From Hordeum vulgare subsp. vulgare (Eukaryota > Streptophyta > Magnoliopsida > Poales > Poaceae): DNA of 64,000 nucleotides. The notes below the pieces were generated by a model that saw only the letters and a program-made list of their open reading frames with translations, ran no database searches and had not been told where the DNA came from. How positions within the stretch are numbered: the stretch's first letter is position 1; every line of letters begins with the position of its first letter. The stretch is taken from NCBI RefSeq assembly GCF_904849725.1, contig NC_058518.1, forward strand, positions 390,401,581-390,465,580, in the 5' to 3' direction. A program made the translations under genes and the position numbers. Of the stretch, positions 43,773 through 54,295 are shown piece by piece.

Positions 43773-46496
43773 CTAGGTTACCTCAATGGGGATGTGCATA
43801 TCCCCAAGAAGTAAATCATACTTCATCTTGATAGTAGGTATAGGGCATTCAAAGCTTCCAATAAGAATTGATGAAGTTTTTTCAATATCATTGATACAAT
43901 GAACTCGATATTGTTTCTTCGGAAAGTGCACCGTATGCTCATTACCATTAACATGGAAAGTGACATTGCCTTTGTTGCAATCAATAACAGCCCCTGCAGT
44001 GTTTAAAAAGGGTCTTCCAAGGATGACCGCCATGGCATCATCCTCGGGAATATCCAGAATAACAAAGTCCGTTATGATAGTAACGTTAGCAACTACACCA
44101 GGCACATCCTTGCAAATGCTGATAGGAAAAGCAGTTGATTTGTCGGCCATTTGCAAAGACATTTCAGTAGGTGTCAACTTATCCAATTCAAGTCTACGGT
44201 ATAAAGAGAGAGGCATAACACTAACACCGGCTCCAAGATCGCATAAAGTAGTTCTAACATAATTTCCTTCAATGGAGCAAGGTATAGTGGGAACTCCGGG
44301 ATCACCTAGTTTCTTAGGAGTTCCACCCTTGAAGGTGTAATTAGCGAGCATGGTGGAAATCTCAACCTCAGGTATCCTCCTTTTATTAGTAACAATATCA
44401 TTCATGTACTTAGCATAAGGAGACATTTTGAGCATATATGTCAAACGCATTTGCAAAAAAGACAGGTCTAATCATTTCAACAAAGCGCTCAAAATCCTCA
44501 TCATCCTTTTTCTTGGATGGTTTGGGAGGAAAGGGCATGGGTTTCTGAACCCATGGTTCTCTTTCTTTACCATGCTTCCTAGCAATAAAGTCATTCTTAT
44601 CATATCTCCTATTCTTAGGTTGTGGGTTATCAAGATCAACCGGTTCAATCTCCACATCCTCATCATTGCTAGGTTGAGAATCCACATGAACACCACTATC
44701 AATATTATCACTAGGCTCATGTTCATCACCAGATTATGTTTCGGCATCAGAAACAGAGACATCGTTTGGATTCTCGGGTGTAACAGCAACAGGTTTGCTA
44801 GCATGCAAGTTCCTATCATCTTTCTTTTTCTTCCTAATACCAGGATGACTAGGTGCATCAGTGTTAACTCCTTGAGAATCTTGTTCAATTCTCTTAGGAT
44901 GACCCTCAGGATACAAAGGTTCCTGGGTCATTCTACCACCTCTAGTGACAACTCTAACAAACTTGTCATTCAACTCATTGAGCAAGTCATTTTGAGCCTT
45001 AAGTACTTGTTCTACTTGAGTAGTGACCATAGAGGCATGTTTACTCAAAAGCTTAAGATCTTTGACATTTCTATCCACACAAGCACTTATATGATTAATC
45101 ATACGAGCATTTTGCCTCAATTGTCTGCTAACATAATCATTGAAACTTTGTTGTTTGGCAACGAAGTTATCAAATTCATCTAAGCATAAGCTAGCAGGTT
45201 TATCATAAGGAATATCACTCTCATTGAATCTATGAAGAGAATTTACCTCTACTACGTGTGTCGGGTTATCAAGACCATGTATTTCTTCGCTAGGTGGTAG
45301 ATTCTTAACATCTTCAGATTTAATACCTTTCTGTTGCATAGATTTCTTGGCTTCTTGCATATCTTCAGGACTGAGGAATATAATACCTCTTTTCTTTGGA
45401 GTTGGCTTCGGAGGTGGTTCGGGAATAGTCCAATCATTATCATTGCTGAAGATATTATTCAATAGAATTTCAGCTTGTTCCACATTTCGTTCCCTGAAAA
45501 CACAACCAACACAACTATCTAGGCGGTCCCTAGAAGCATCGGTTAGTCCATTATAAAAGATATCAAGTATTTCATTTTTCTCAAGAGGGTGATCAGGCAA
45601 AGCATTAAGTAGCTGGACAAGCCTCCTCCAAGCTTGTGGGAGACTCTCTTCTTCAACTTGCACAAAGTTATATATATCCTGCAAGGCAGCTTGTATCTTA
45701 TGGGCAGGAAATTATTTCTAAGAGAAGTAATAAATCATATCCTGGGGACTACGCACACAACCAGGAGCAAGAGAAGTGAACCAAGTCTTAGCATCACCCT
45801 TTAGTGAGAAAGGAAACAACTTAAGGATATAGTAGTGGCGGATCTTTTCTTCATTCGTGAATAGGGTGGCTATATCGTGCACTTTGGTAAGATGTGCTAC
45901 AACCGTTTTAGACTCATAACCATGAAAAGGATCAGATTCGACCAAAGTGATTAACTCAGGATCGACATAGAATTCATAATCATTATTAGTAACAAAGATA
46001 GGCAAAGTAGAAAACATAGGATCGTATTTCATTCTAGCATTCAGAGATTTTTCTTTCCACTTGCGCAATAAATTCTCAAGATCATAGCTATCCTTACAAG
46101 CAAGAAAGTCTTCAGCTACTTGTCCCTCCATAACATAACCCTTAGGTATATCAGGAAATTCATATCTAGGAGAGCTAGGTCTAACAGGTGTAACAGCAGG
46201 TTCTACTTCAATAATTTCATTAGTTTCAGAAGTATCATCACATTCAGCAGTAACTCTAGCAATTTGTGCATCAAGAAATACACCCAATGGCAAATAATTA
46301 TCAAGCAAATCATCATCATAAGCATCATGGATAGCAGAAGTAGCATCATCAAGCACAGGCAACATATTAGAATTACCAATAAGTGGTGGTGTCGAAAATT
46401 TACTCATAACTGAAGGTGAATCAAGTGCAGAGCTAAATGACCCGTCCTTGTAGTTGAGGGCAAGACTTTAGTTTTTGGATCTCTTGGATTCCTCAT
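43773..46496 (-). pseudogene. gag-protease of B copy 2, few lesions
   Basis: ATG is at 46494-46496 (MRNPRDPKTKVLPSTTRTG), then a deletion and frameshift near 46440. Gag continues from 46407 to 45718 (acidic part, YEFYVDPELITLVESDPFHG, FPFSLKGDAKTWFTSLAPG). Two stops follow near 45712-45718, then it is open from 45684 to 44734 (EEESLPQAWRRLVQLLNALP, ILDIFYNGLTDASRDRLDSC, a Pro-rich part and a basic part). A TAA at 44734, a short run, and a frame change near 44440 follow. The protease is open from 44456 to 43773, with the active site CDLGAGVSVMPLSLYRRLEL and VILGRPFLNTAGAVIDCNKG. It ends at 43773. Pol does not follow. Confidence 0.88.
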
Positions 46497-46545
46497 AGTG
46501 ATCAATAGACGTAAATCCCAAGTGACTCAGAGAATAGAGCTATGC

Positions 46546-46564
46546 TTCCCCGGCAATGGCGCGA
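46546..46564 (-). promoter_or_regulatory. Primer-binding site of B copy 2
   Basis: The minus strand reads TCGCGCCATTGCCGGGGAA; the second base has changed from the G of TGGCGCC. It starts 11 bases from the 5' LTR. Confidence 0.75.
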
Positions 46565-46575
46565 GAAAAAGGTCT

Positions 46576-47974
46576 TGATAACCCACAAGTATAGGGGATC
46601 GCAACAGTTTTCGAGGGTAGAGTATTCAACCTAAATTTGTTGATTCGACACAAGGGGAAGCCAAAGAATATTCTCGAGCATTAGCAGTTGAGTTGGAAAT
46701 TCAACCACACCTGAAAGACTTAGTATCTGCAGCAAAGTTTCAGTAGCAAAGTAGTGTGATAGTAATGATAGCAGTAGTGACAACAGCAGCAGTGACATCA
46801 GTAGTAGTGACAGCAGTAGCGGTAAAGTAACTTAGCGAGGACCAGTAGGAAAAACTCGTAGGCATTGGATCGGTGATGGATAATTATGCCGGATGACATT
46901 CGTCATGTATCAATTATAACATAGGGAGGTATGTAACTAGCTCAAGTTCGTCAATCGAATGTAGGCATGTATTCCATATTTAGTCATACGTGCTTAGGGA
47001 AAAGAACTTGCATGACATCTATTGTCCATCCCTCCCGTGGCAGCGGGGTCCTAATGGAAACTAAGGGATATTAAGGTCTCCTTTTAATAGAGAACCAGAA
47101 CAAAGCATTAACACATAGTGAATACATGAACTCCTCATACCATGGTCATCTTCGGGAGTGGTTCCGGCTATTGTCACTCCGAGGTTCCCGGGTCATAACA
47201 CATAGTAGGTGACTACAACTTGCAAGATAGGATCAAGGACACACATATATTGATGAAAACATAATAGGTTCAGATCTAAAATCATGGCACTCGGGCCCTA
47301 GTGACAAGCATTAAGCATGGCAAAGTAGTAGCAACATCAATCTCAGAACATAGTGGATACTAGGGATCAAACCCCATCAAAACTAACTCGATTACATGAT
47401 AGATCTCATCCAACCCATCACCCTCCAGCAAGCCTACGATGAGATTACCCAGGAACGATGAAGAGCATCATGGAATTGGCGATGAAGGATGGTTGGTGAT
47501 GACGACAACGTCGATTTCCCCTCTCCGGAGCCTAGAACGGACTCCAGATCTGCCCTCCAGAGGAAGAACAGGTGGTGGCAGCGGCTCCGTATCGTGAAAC
47601 GTGATGAACTCTTCTCTCCTATTTTTTCTCGGTGAAAGAGAATATATAGAGCTAGAGTTGGAGGCTGCGGAGCCACGAGGGCCTCACAAGCCTGCCACGC
47701 GCGGCCAGGGTGGGCCCACGCCGCTTGGGCTTGTGGGCTCATGGCTCCACGTCTCCAGGTGATTCTTGCGCCAGTATTTTTTTATATATTCCACAAAAAA
47801 TCCTCGTAAATTTCCGGGTCATTCCAAGAACTTTTACTTCTGCACAAAAACAACACCATGGCAATTCTGCTGAAAACAGCGTAAGTCCGGATTAGTTCCA
47901 TTCAAATCATGCAAATTAGAGTCCAAAACAAGGGAAAAAGAGTTTGGAAAAGTAGACACGATGGAGACGTATCA
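46576..47974 (-). repeat. 5' LTR of B copy 2
   Basis: The LTR is 1399 bp, collinear with 38558-39958. TATATATT is at 47641-47648 (minus) and the GC hairpin at about 47688-47739. It has cagtag-rich triplets at 46740-46830. Confidence 0.9.
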
Positions 47975-48203
47975 GCCTACTAAAAATCATAAAAACTTTC
48001 CAGGCCAATTGGACTTTATTTAGTATTGTAAATGTGAAAATCCAAGAACATGTAGAAAACAGAAATGGCACTCGACACTGGGTCAATAGGTTAGTGCAGA
48101 AAAATAATAGTAATTGGTATATAAACACCCAAAAAAACATCCTATAATGATAATATTATAGCTTGGATCAATCCTGAATTATAGATATGTTTGAGACGTA
48201 TCA
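47975..48203 (-). mobile_element. Fragment of another Gypsy LTR (start only)
   Basis: The reverse complement begins TGATACGTCTCAAACATATC and runs for 229 bp. It is like type A at the very start (tgatacgtctc, tctataatt) but differs after. The composite element cuts it at 47975. Confidence 0.6.
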
Positions 48204-48940
48204 ATGGACATACTCTGCAATGAGAAGCTGCCCCCCCATCAGCACCATGCACTTTGTGAGCCTCGAGTTCCACTTCTACTAGAACAACAATGTTGTGTGC
48301 CTCTGTGCTCCGCCATCACCCTTAGCACATAAGGCAATACTAGTCCGATTTGGCCTGAAGACGGCTAGATCTTAATCAACTCACCAGCCTGCCAAATCCC
48401 AGAGTGTGCACATCATCTTCTCGGTCATTGATACATGCTAGTCAGAGAAGCTCAAACATCGGGTAGTCTACGCGACTACATTGGCCTCTATGGAATTCCT
48501 CGAGTGGTCCAACTCCATTATCATCTTCGATCACACGAACCACTCCGCCCACGTCCCTCAACTAGGGAACTTTGCCCCGGTGGTAGATTCAATCGTCAAC
48601 GGCTTCCGCCTTCCCTCGGTCCTCATGTACGTGGGCAGCGGGGTCAATGTCATGTTCACCGAGACCTTGGTAAAGATGGGAATTTCCAAGTCCCGTCTGA
48701 GCCTCTCACCTAGCAGCTTCCACGGGTTCATGTTAGACAGAAAAGTGCAACCCCTTGGACAAGCCGAGTTGAAAGTGATCTTCGGAGACGAGGAAACCTT
48801 CCTCTCATAAACACTGAAATCTAATCGAACTACAAGTCGGGAAGGCTCATGTTGAATACTCCTTGTAGTTGATCTACTGGAATCTGATACCAACTATGAT
48901 GTCCACACCCTTCCTATGGATCATATAGAGATAGAGAAAG
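48204..48940 (+). pseudogene. Gypsy protease remnant (Tat-like)
   Basis: The readable part is 48490-48810: FDHTNHSAHVPQLGNFAPVV, VNGFRLPSVLMYVGSGVNVM, SPSSFHGFMLDRKVQPLGQA, ending EETFLS*. The active-site Asp of D-G-G-S is changed to Tyr and the first Gly to Val (MYVGSGVN), so it cannot be active. 48204-48489 and 48811-48940 have no readable frame. It resembles the protease remnants at 411 and 24025. Confidence 0.65.
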
Positions 48941-49990
48941 TGATAACCCACAAGTATAGGGGATTATAATAGTCTTCAAGTGTAGTATTTCACCCAAATT
49001 TATTGATTTGACATAACGGAAGGCAAATAATATTTATGAGTCTTAGCAATTGAGTTGTCAATTCAAACACGCATGGAATATCTTTCTGCAACAAAGTGTT
49101 TTAGTGGCACGATAGAAATAGTAACACGAACAGTAAGAGTAGCAGATTGTGATATTTGTAACAGCAGCAACATTAGTAGTACTTAATGAACATCAATATG
49201 AGAAAAGTGTATGCATTGGACCAGCGATGGATATGTATATTGAATGACATTCACCATGTAACAATCACAACCAAGAGCGACAAAGAACTAGCTCCAATTC
49301 ATCAATGTAACGTAGGCATGTATTTCGTATATAGTCATACGTGCTTATAATAAGAACTTCCATGACATCTTTTGTCCTACCTTCCCGTGGCAGCGGGGTC
49401 CAAAGGGAAACTAAGGGATATTAAGGCCTTCTTCTAATAGAGAACCGAAACAAAGCTTTAACACATGCTGAATACATGAATTCCTCATACTATGGTCATG
49501 GTCGGAGATGATGCCAATTATTGATGTAGACGGGTTGGTGATGACAAAGGCAACGAATCCGCTCTTCGGAGCACCAAACGGATTCAAAATCAGCCTCCCA
49601 AGAAAGAACAGGAGGTGGCAACGTCTCCCTCTCATAACACACAATGAAAGTTCATCTCTGTTTTTTCTCCGGAACAAAGTACTTATGGAGTTGGAATTAG
49701 GAAAACTAGAGGCTCAAGGGCCCCACAAGGTGGGCATGCCCCCTAAGCTCGTGGCTCCTCGGTGGCCCCCCTCAAATAGGTATTTTCGCGAGTATTTTTT
49801 ATATACTCTAGAAATATTCTCCAAAATTTTCAGCCCAATCTGAGAACTTTAATTTCTGCACAAAAGTAACACCATGGTAATTCTGCTGATAACAACACCA
49901 GTCAGGGTTAGTTTCATTCAAATCATGCAAATTAGAGTACAAAATAAAAGCATAAGTGTTTGAAAAAATAGATACATTTGGAACGTATCA
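48941..49990 (-). mobile_element. Solo LTR related to type B, internally shortened
   Basis: The solo LTR is 1050 bp, from tgataacccacaag to ggaacgtatca. It is flanked by gaaag (48936-48940) and gagag (49991-49995), a 5-bp duplication with one mismatch. Compared with 38558-39958 it lacks several hundred bases in the middle and is more diverged, so it is older. Confidence 0.8.
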
Positions 49991-50055
49991 GAGAGAGAAA
50001 GAGAGAGGAGAGAGAGAGAGGGAGAGAGAGGGAGAGTGAGGGAGGGAGGGAGATA
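49991..50055 (+). repeat. (GA)n simple repeat
   Basis: gagaga with ggga variants. The left flank of the solo LTR (atagagatagagaaag) looks like the other side of the same tract. Confidence 0.85.
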
Positions 50056-51229
50056 GAGGTTGACGAGAAGGACACTTTGGAGAGGGGAATACCATATTGA
50101 AGAATGGATAGATGAGCGACGATCTCATTTCAATTCACGAGAACAATGTGTGTGTGTTGCAATGGGATATAAATATTTTAGTCATTAGCTTGTGATTTAC
50201 TTGTCCATATTAATGTGATGGTGTAAATAAATGTTTATCAAATCCTACTCGTAATTTACCTTATAGTTCAATAAGAAGTATGGTACATAAATCAAAGTGA
50301 AATTAGTTCAGAAGTTGATTAATTGGGGGAGGTTGCATGAAAGGTTGGACGAAAAAAGGTCAAGTGGAAACCTTACATTCTTTTAAGTAGTAAGTAGTAG
50401 AGATAGAGAAGAGATAAACATTAGAGATTACATCGTTGTCTCTCTAGTCACACCACACAATGCTTTATATTTGAAACGCACACACGCATAGCCACAATGG
50501 CTAGATCAAGGAATGAAGCCTAACACACAACCATTGTCCACACTGGCCTAGTACAGCTACACATACATATATTTGGTCCAACTCAAGTTTGTCGCAGTCC
50601 CTAGTCTATTAATTAGGTTGTCGTATTCCACCTTTGGCAATAATTAGTTTGCAAGACTATTGATGCAACCCTCTTCAATTGCTGCATGATACATGCTCCA
50701 TCCATTCTCAAACAATTGGAATTGTAAGTTTATGCTAAGTCAAACTTGCTTAAGTTTGACCAACTCTAAAGAAAAGCATTCCAAGATCTACAACATCAAA
50801 TACACACAACAAGGAAATATATTTCATAAAGAGACCTCTAAAACTAATTTGATGCTCTCGATGTTAATATATTTTTCTATAGACTAGATCAAACTTTCAC
50901 AAGGTTGGCTTTAAACAAACTCAAAACTTCAATTATTTTGAAACGGAGATAGTACATGCTAAGGGATGTCCTATCATCACCATCATGGGCCCCGTCTATG
51001 CTCTTAGCGGACATGAACTAGAATAGAAAATCAGAAGCGGGATGATAACTAGTCATATGCTGAGCACATTAGCGAGTAAACCGCCCTCCTAGCGCTCCAC
51101 CCCTCCTATCCCTAGCAGTCGCGGCGGCCACCCAAGCGCTGCCGCGGCAAAGCCCTGCAGTTGCCTTCCGCTGTTTTCTGGAGATAATCTCCTTTCGATC
51201 GTGGACGATCTCCCTAGTGAAATCTTATC
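50056..51229. other. Possibly low-copy DNA, no gene recognised
   Basis: I see no LTR or transposase motif except the MITE at 50696-50952. 50056-50690 is AT-rich and featureless. 51075-51229 is GC-rich and C-rich (gcggcggccacccaagcgct) and looks like a 5' leader of the coding fragment that follows. Confidence 0.4.
50696..50952. mobile_element. Stowaway-like MITE
   Basis: The element is 257 bp with inverted ends ctccatccattctcaaa and ttttgaaacggagatag, close to the CTCCCTCCGTTC ends of Stowaway/Mariner MITEs. It is flanked on both sides by tacatg (50690-50695 and 50953-50958). The TA target is seen on the right but not directly on the left, so the duplication is longer than the usual TA. Confidence 0.6.
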
Positions 51230-51477
51230 ATGTCGCTTGCTGATCTACGGCTCATGAGTGGACATGGCTTTGAGGACAACATTCAACGTAAGCTCAGTTT
51301 GCCCATCAACTTCTCTGAGGGGCATGGTCTTCGGAAGTTCTTTATAGTGGCCGAATTCAGTAGATCGAAAATACGTCTCACGAAGGAGACAGTGGGCACC
51401 ATTCTTATTTCGTGTTATCGTGGTCGTGCTTCTTTATTTAAGGTTTGCAAGATTCGTAGCAGTATGTTGATAACCCA
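51230..51477 (+). pseudogene. Short coding fragment of unknown type (possibly LINE ORF1/DUF4283-like), cut by an LTR
   Basis: ATG 51230 starts MSLADLRLMSGHGFEDNIQR, then KLSLPINFSEGHGLRKFFIV, AEFSRSKIRLTKETVGTILI and SCYRGRASLFKVCKIRSS. After 82 codons the frame runs into the B LTR at 51478. The pattern FFIVAEFSRSKIRLTKETVG resembles the start of DUF4283-type regions in plant LINE ORF1 and related proteins, from memory. It could also be a fragment of a host gene. The rest is not found right of the B element within the window. Confidence 0.35.
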
Positions 51478-54295
51478 CAAGTATAGGGGATCGCAACAGT
51501 TTTCGAGGGTAGAGTATTCAAACCAAATTTATTGATTCGACACAAGGGGAAGCCAAAGAATATTCTCAAGTATTAGCAGTTGAGTTGTCAATTCAAGCAC
51601 ACCTGAAAGATTTAGTATCTGTAGCAAAGGATCAGTAGCAGAGTAGTGTGATAGCAACAGTAGCAACGGTAACCAGTAGCAACAAAGTGACAGCAGTAGC
51701 AGCAAAGTAACAGCAGTAGCAACAGAGTAACAGTAGCAGCAGTGACAACAGTAGGAGCAAAGTAACGTAGCAAGGACCGGTAGGAAAAAATCGTAGGCAT
51801 TGGATCGGTGATGGATGATTATGCCGGATGTTATTCATCATGCAACAGTTATAACACGGAGAGATATGTAACTAGCTCCAGTACATCAATGTAATGTAGG
51901 CATGTATTCTGTATGTAGTCATACATGCTTAGGGAAAAGAATCTGCATGACATCTATTGTCCATCCCTCCCGTGGCAGCGGGGTCCTAATGGAAACTATG
52001 GGATATTAAGGTTCTCCTTTTAATAAAAAACCGGACCAACGCATTAACACTTAGTGAATAGATGAACTCCTCATACTATGGTCATCTCTGGGAGTGGTTC
52101 CGGCTATTGTCACTCTGGGGTTGCCGGGTCATAACATATAGTAGGTGAGTACAACTTGCAAGATAGGATCAAGAACACACATATATTGGAGACAACATAA
52201 TAGGTTCAGATCTGAAATCATGGCACTCGGGCCCTAGTGACAAGCATTAAGCATGGCAAAGTATTAGCAACATCAATCTTAGAACATAGTGGATACTAGG
52301 GATCAATCCCGTCAAAACTAACTCGATTACATGATAGATCTCATCCAACCCATCACCGTCCAGCAAGCCTACGATGAGATTACTCACGAACAGTGAAGAG
52401 CATCATGGAATTGGCGATGAAGGAAGGTTGGTGATGACGATGGCGACGATCTCCCCTCTCTGGAGCCCAGAATGGACTCCAGATCTGCCCTCCAGAGGAA
52501 GAACAGGAGGTGGTGGCGCCTCCGTATCGTAAAACGTGATGAACTTTTCTCCTTCATTTTTCGGACGAAAGGGACTAAATAGAGCTAGATTTGGAGGCGG
52601 TGGAGCAACATGGGCCCCACAAGCCTGCCGGGCGCGGCCAGGGGGGCCCGCGCCTGGTAGGTGATACGTCTCCAACGTATCTACTTTTCCAAACTCTTTT
52701 GCCCTTGTTTTGGACTATAATTTGCATGATTTGAATGGAACTAACCTGGACTGACGCTGTTTTCAACAGAATTGCCTTGGTGTTATTTTTGTGCAGAAAT
52801 CAAAGTTCTCCAAACGTCCTGAAAACTTACGGGGAGTAGTTTTGGAAAATATCAAAAATACCTGCGCCAAGTTGCACCTCAGGGGGTGGGCCAGTGGGCT
52901 ACAAACCCCTGCTCCGCCACCACCCCCCTGGTGGCGGTGGGCAGGTTTGTGGGGCCCACAGGCACCTGCCGCCCCCAACTCTAGCTCTATAAGTTGTTTC
53001 GTCCCAGAAAAAATAAAAAGAGAAGTTTTCGTCGCGTTTTCGATACGGAGGCGCCGCCACCACCTGTTCTTCATCTAGAGGGCAGATCTGGAGTCCGTCT
53101 TGGGCTCCGGAGAGGGGAAATCGTCGCCATCGTCATCATCAACCTTGTTCCCTCTCCAATTCCATGAAGCTCTTCGTCGTTTGTCAGTAATCTATTCGTA
53201 GCCTCGCTGGGCGATGATGAGTAGGATGAGATCTATCATGTAATCGAGCTAGTTTTGATGGGGATTGATCCCTAGTATCCACTATGTTGTGAGATTTGAT
53301 GTTGCTACTACTTTGCCATGCTTAATGCTTGTCACTAGGGCCCGAGTGCCATGATTTCAGATCTGAAATTGTTATGTTGTCACCAATATATGTGTGTTTT
53401 AGATCCGATCTTGCAAGTTGTAGTTACCTACTATGTGTTATGATCGGGCAACCCCGGAGTGAAACTAACCAGAACCACTCCCGGTGATGATCATAGTTTG
53501 AGGAGTTCATGTGTTCACCAAGTGCTAATGCGTTGGTACGGTTCTTTATTAAAAGGAGAACCTTAATATCCCGTAGTTTCCTTTTGGACCCCGCTGCCAC
53601 GGGAGGGATGGACAATAGATGTCATGCAAGTTCTTTTCCCTAAGCACGTATGACGACACATGGAATGCATGCCTACATCACATTGACGAACGGGAGCTAG
53701 CCACATATCTCTCCGTGTTATAGATGTTGCATGATGAATATCATCCAAACAAATCATCGACCCATTGCCTACGAGTTTGTCCTACTACTGTTGTTACTTG
53801 TCTTGCGCTGCTACTACTACTACTGTTGCTACTGCAGTTACTTGTCTTGCTCTGCTGCTACTACTGTTGCTAGTGCTATCACTTGTTTTGCTCTGCTACT
53901 GCTACTATTGTCGCTTACTACTGTTGCGACTTGCTACTGCTGTCACTACTGCTGTTCCTTGCCACTCCTATTGCTCGTTACACTGTCGTTACTCGTTACT
54001 TTGTTGTTACTACTGTGCTTGCAGATACTAATCTTTCAGGTGTGTTTGAATCTGACAAATTGAGCTGCTAATACTTGAGAGTATACTCTCACCTCCTGAC
54101 CGGCGATCTACAAATTGGGTCGAATACTCTACCCTCGAAAACTGTTGCGAACCCACGCGCTGGTGGGACATCAACAACATTCTTCTAGTCTCATTACTGG
54201 GGAGTGCTTTCAGCATTCTTCTGGTGCCATTGCAAATTAGAGACCAAAATAAGGGCAAAAGAGTTTGGAAAAGTAGATACGGCGGAGACGTATCA
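51478..54295 (-). repeat. 3' LTR of B copy 3, split by a head-to-head LTR
   Basis: 51478-52661 aligns with the first ~1180 bp of 38558-39958. Its right end is at 54231-54295 (tgcaaattagag...ggagacgtatca), followed by the PPT actcccccaagc. About 150 bp that should lie between the two parts are missing. In their place is a + oriented LTR (52662-54230). Confidence 0.8.
52662..54230 (+). mobile_element. B-type LTR in + orientation plus a short leader, inside the minus LTR
   Basis: The LTR is 52662-54173, from tgatacgtctccaacg to a decayed end gggacatca (usual gggttatca). Then come 57 bases of a decayed leader with a PBS-like remnant (54185-54203). The GC hairpin at about 52898-52954 (gccaccacccccctggtggc at its centre) is of the kind seen in the C element. 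The cta/ctg tract at 53777-54020 is long. No internal region or second LTR is present and no TSD is clear. Confidence 0.7.

Larger units (their letters stand above)
38558..47974 (-). mobile_element. Type B Athila-like element, copy 2, with both LTRs
   Basis: The 5' LTR is 46576-47974, PBS 46546-46564, gag-protease 46496-43773, leader 43772-42995, third ORF 42994-42183, 3' non-coding region 42182-39959, PPT at 39959-39972 and 3' LTR 38558-39958. It is 9.4 kb in total. RT, RNase H and integrase are absent, so it is non-autonomous. Its 3' LTR is followed on the left by another PBS and gag, so there is no TSD at 38558. The right flank is gccta. Confidence 0.88.

Noticed and set aside
44428..45183. 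251-codon ORF on the + strand
   Set aside because: It lies opposite B gag, whose minus-strand frame matches other copies. The + translation is low-complexity Ile/Phe/Arg-rich.
53777..54020. Repeat array that might be taken for a CRISPR or minisatellite
   Set aside because: There are no constant repeats with unique spacers. It is an imperfect triplet tract inside an LTR.
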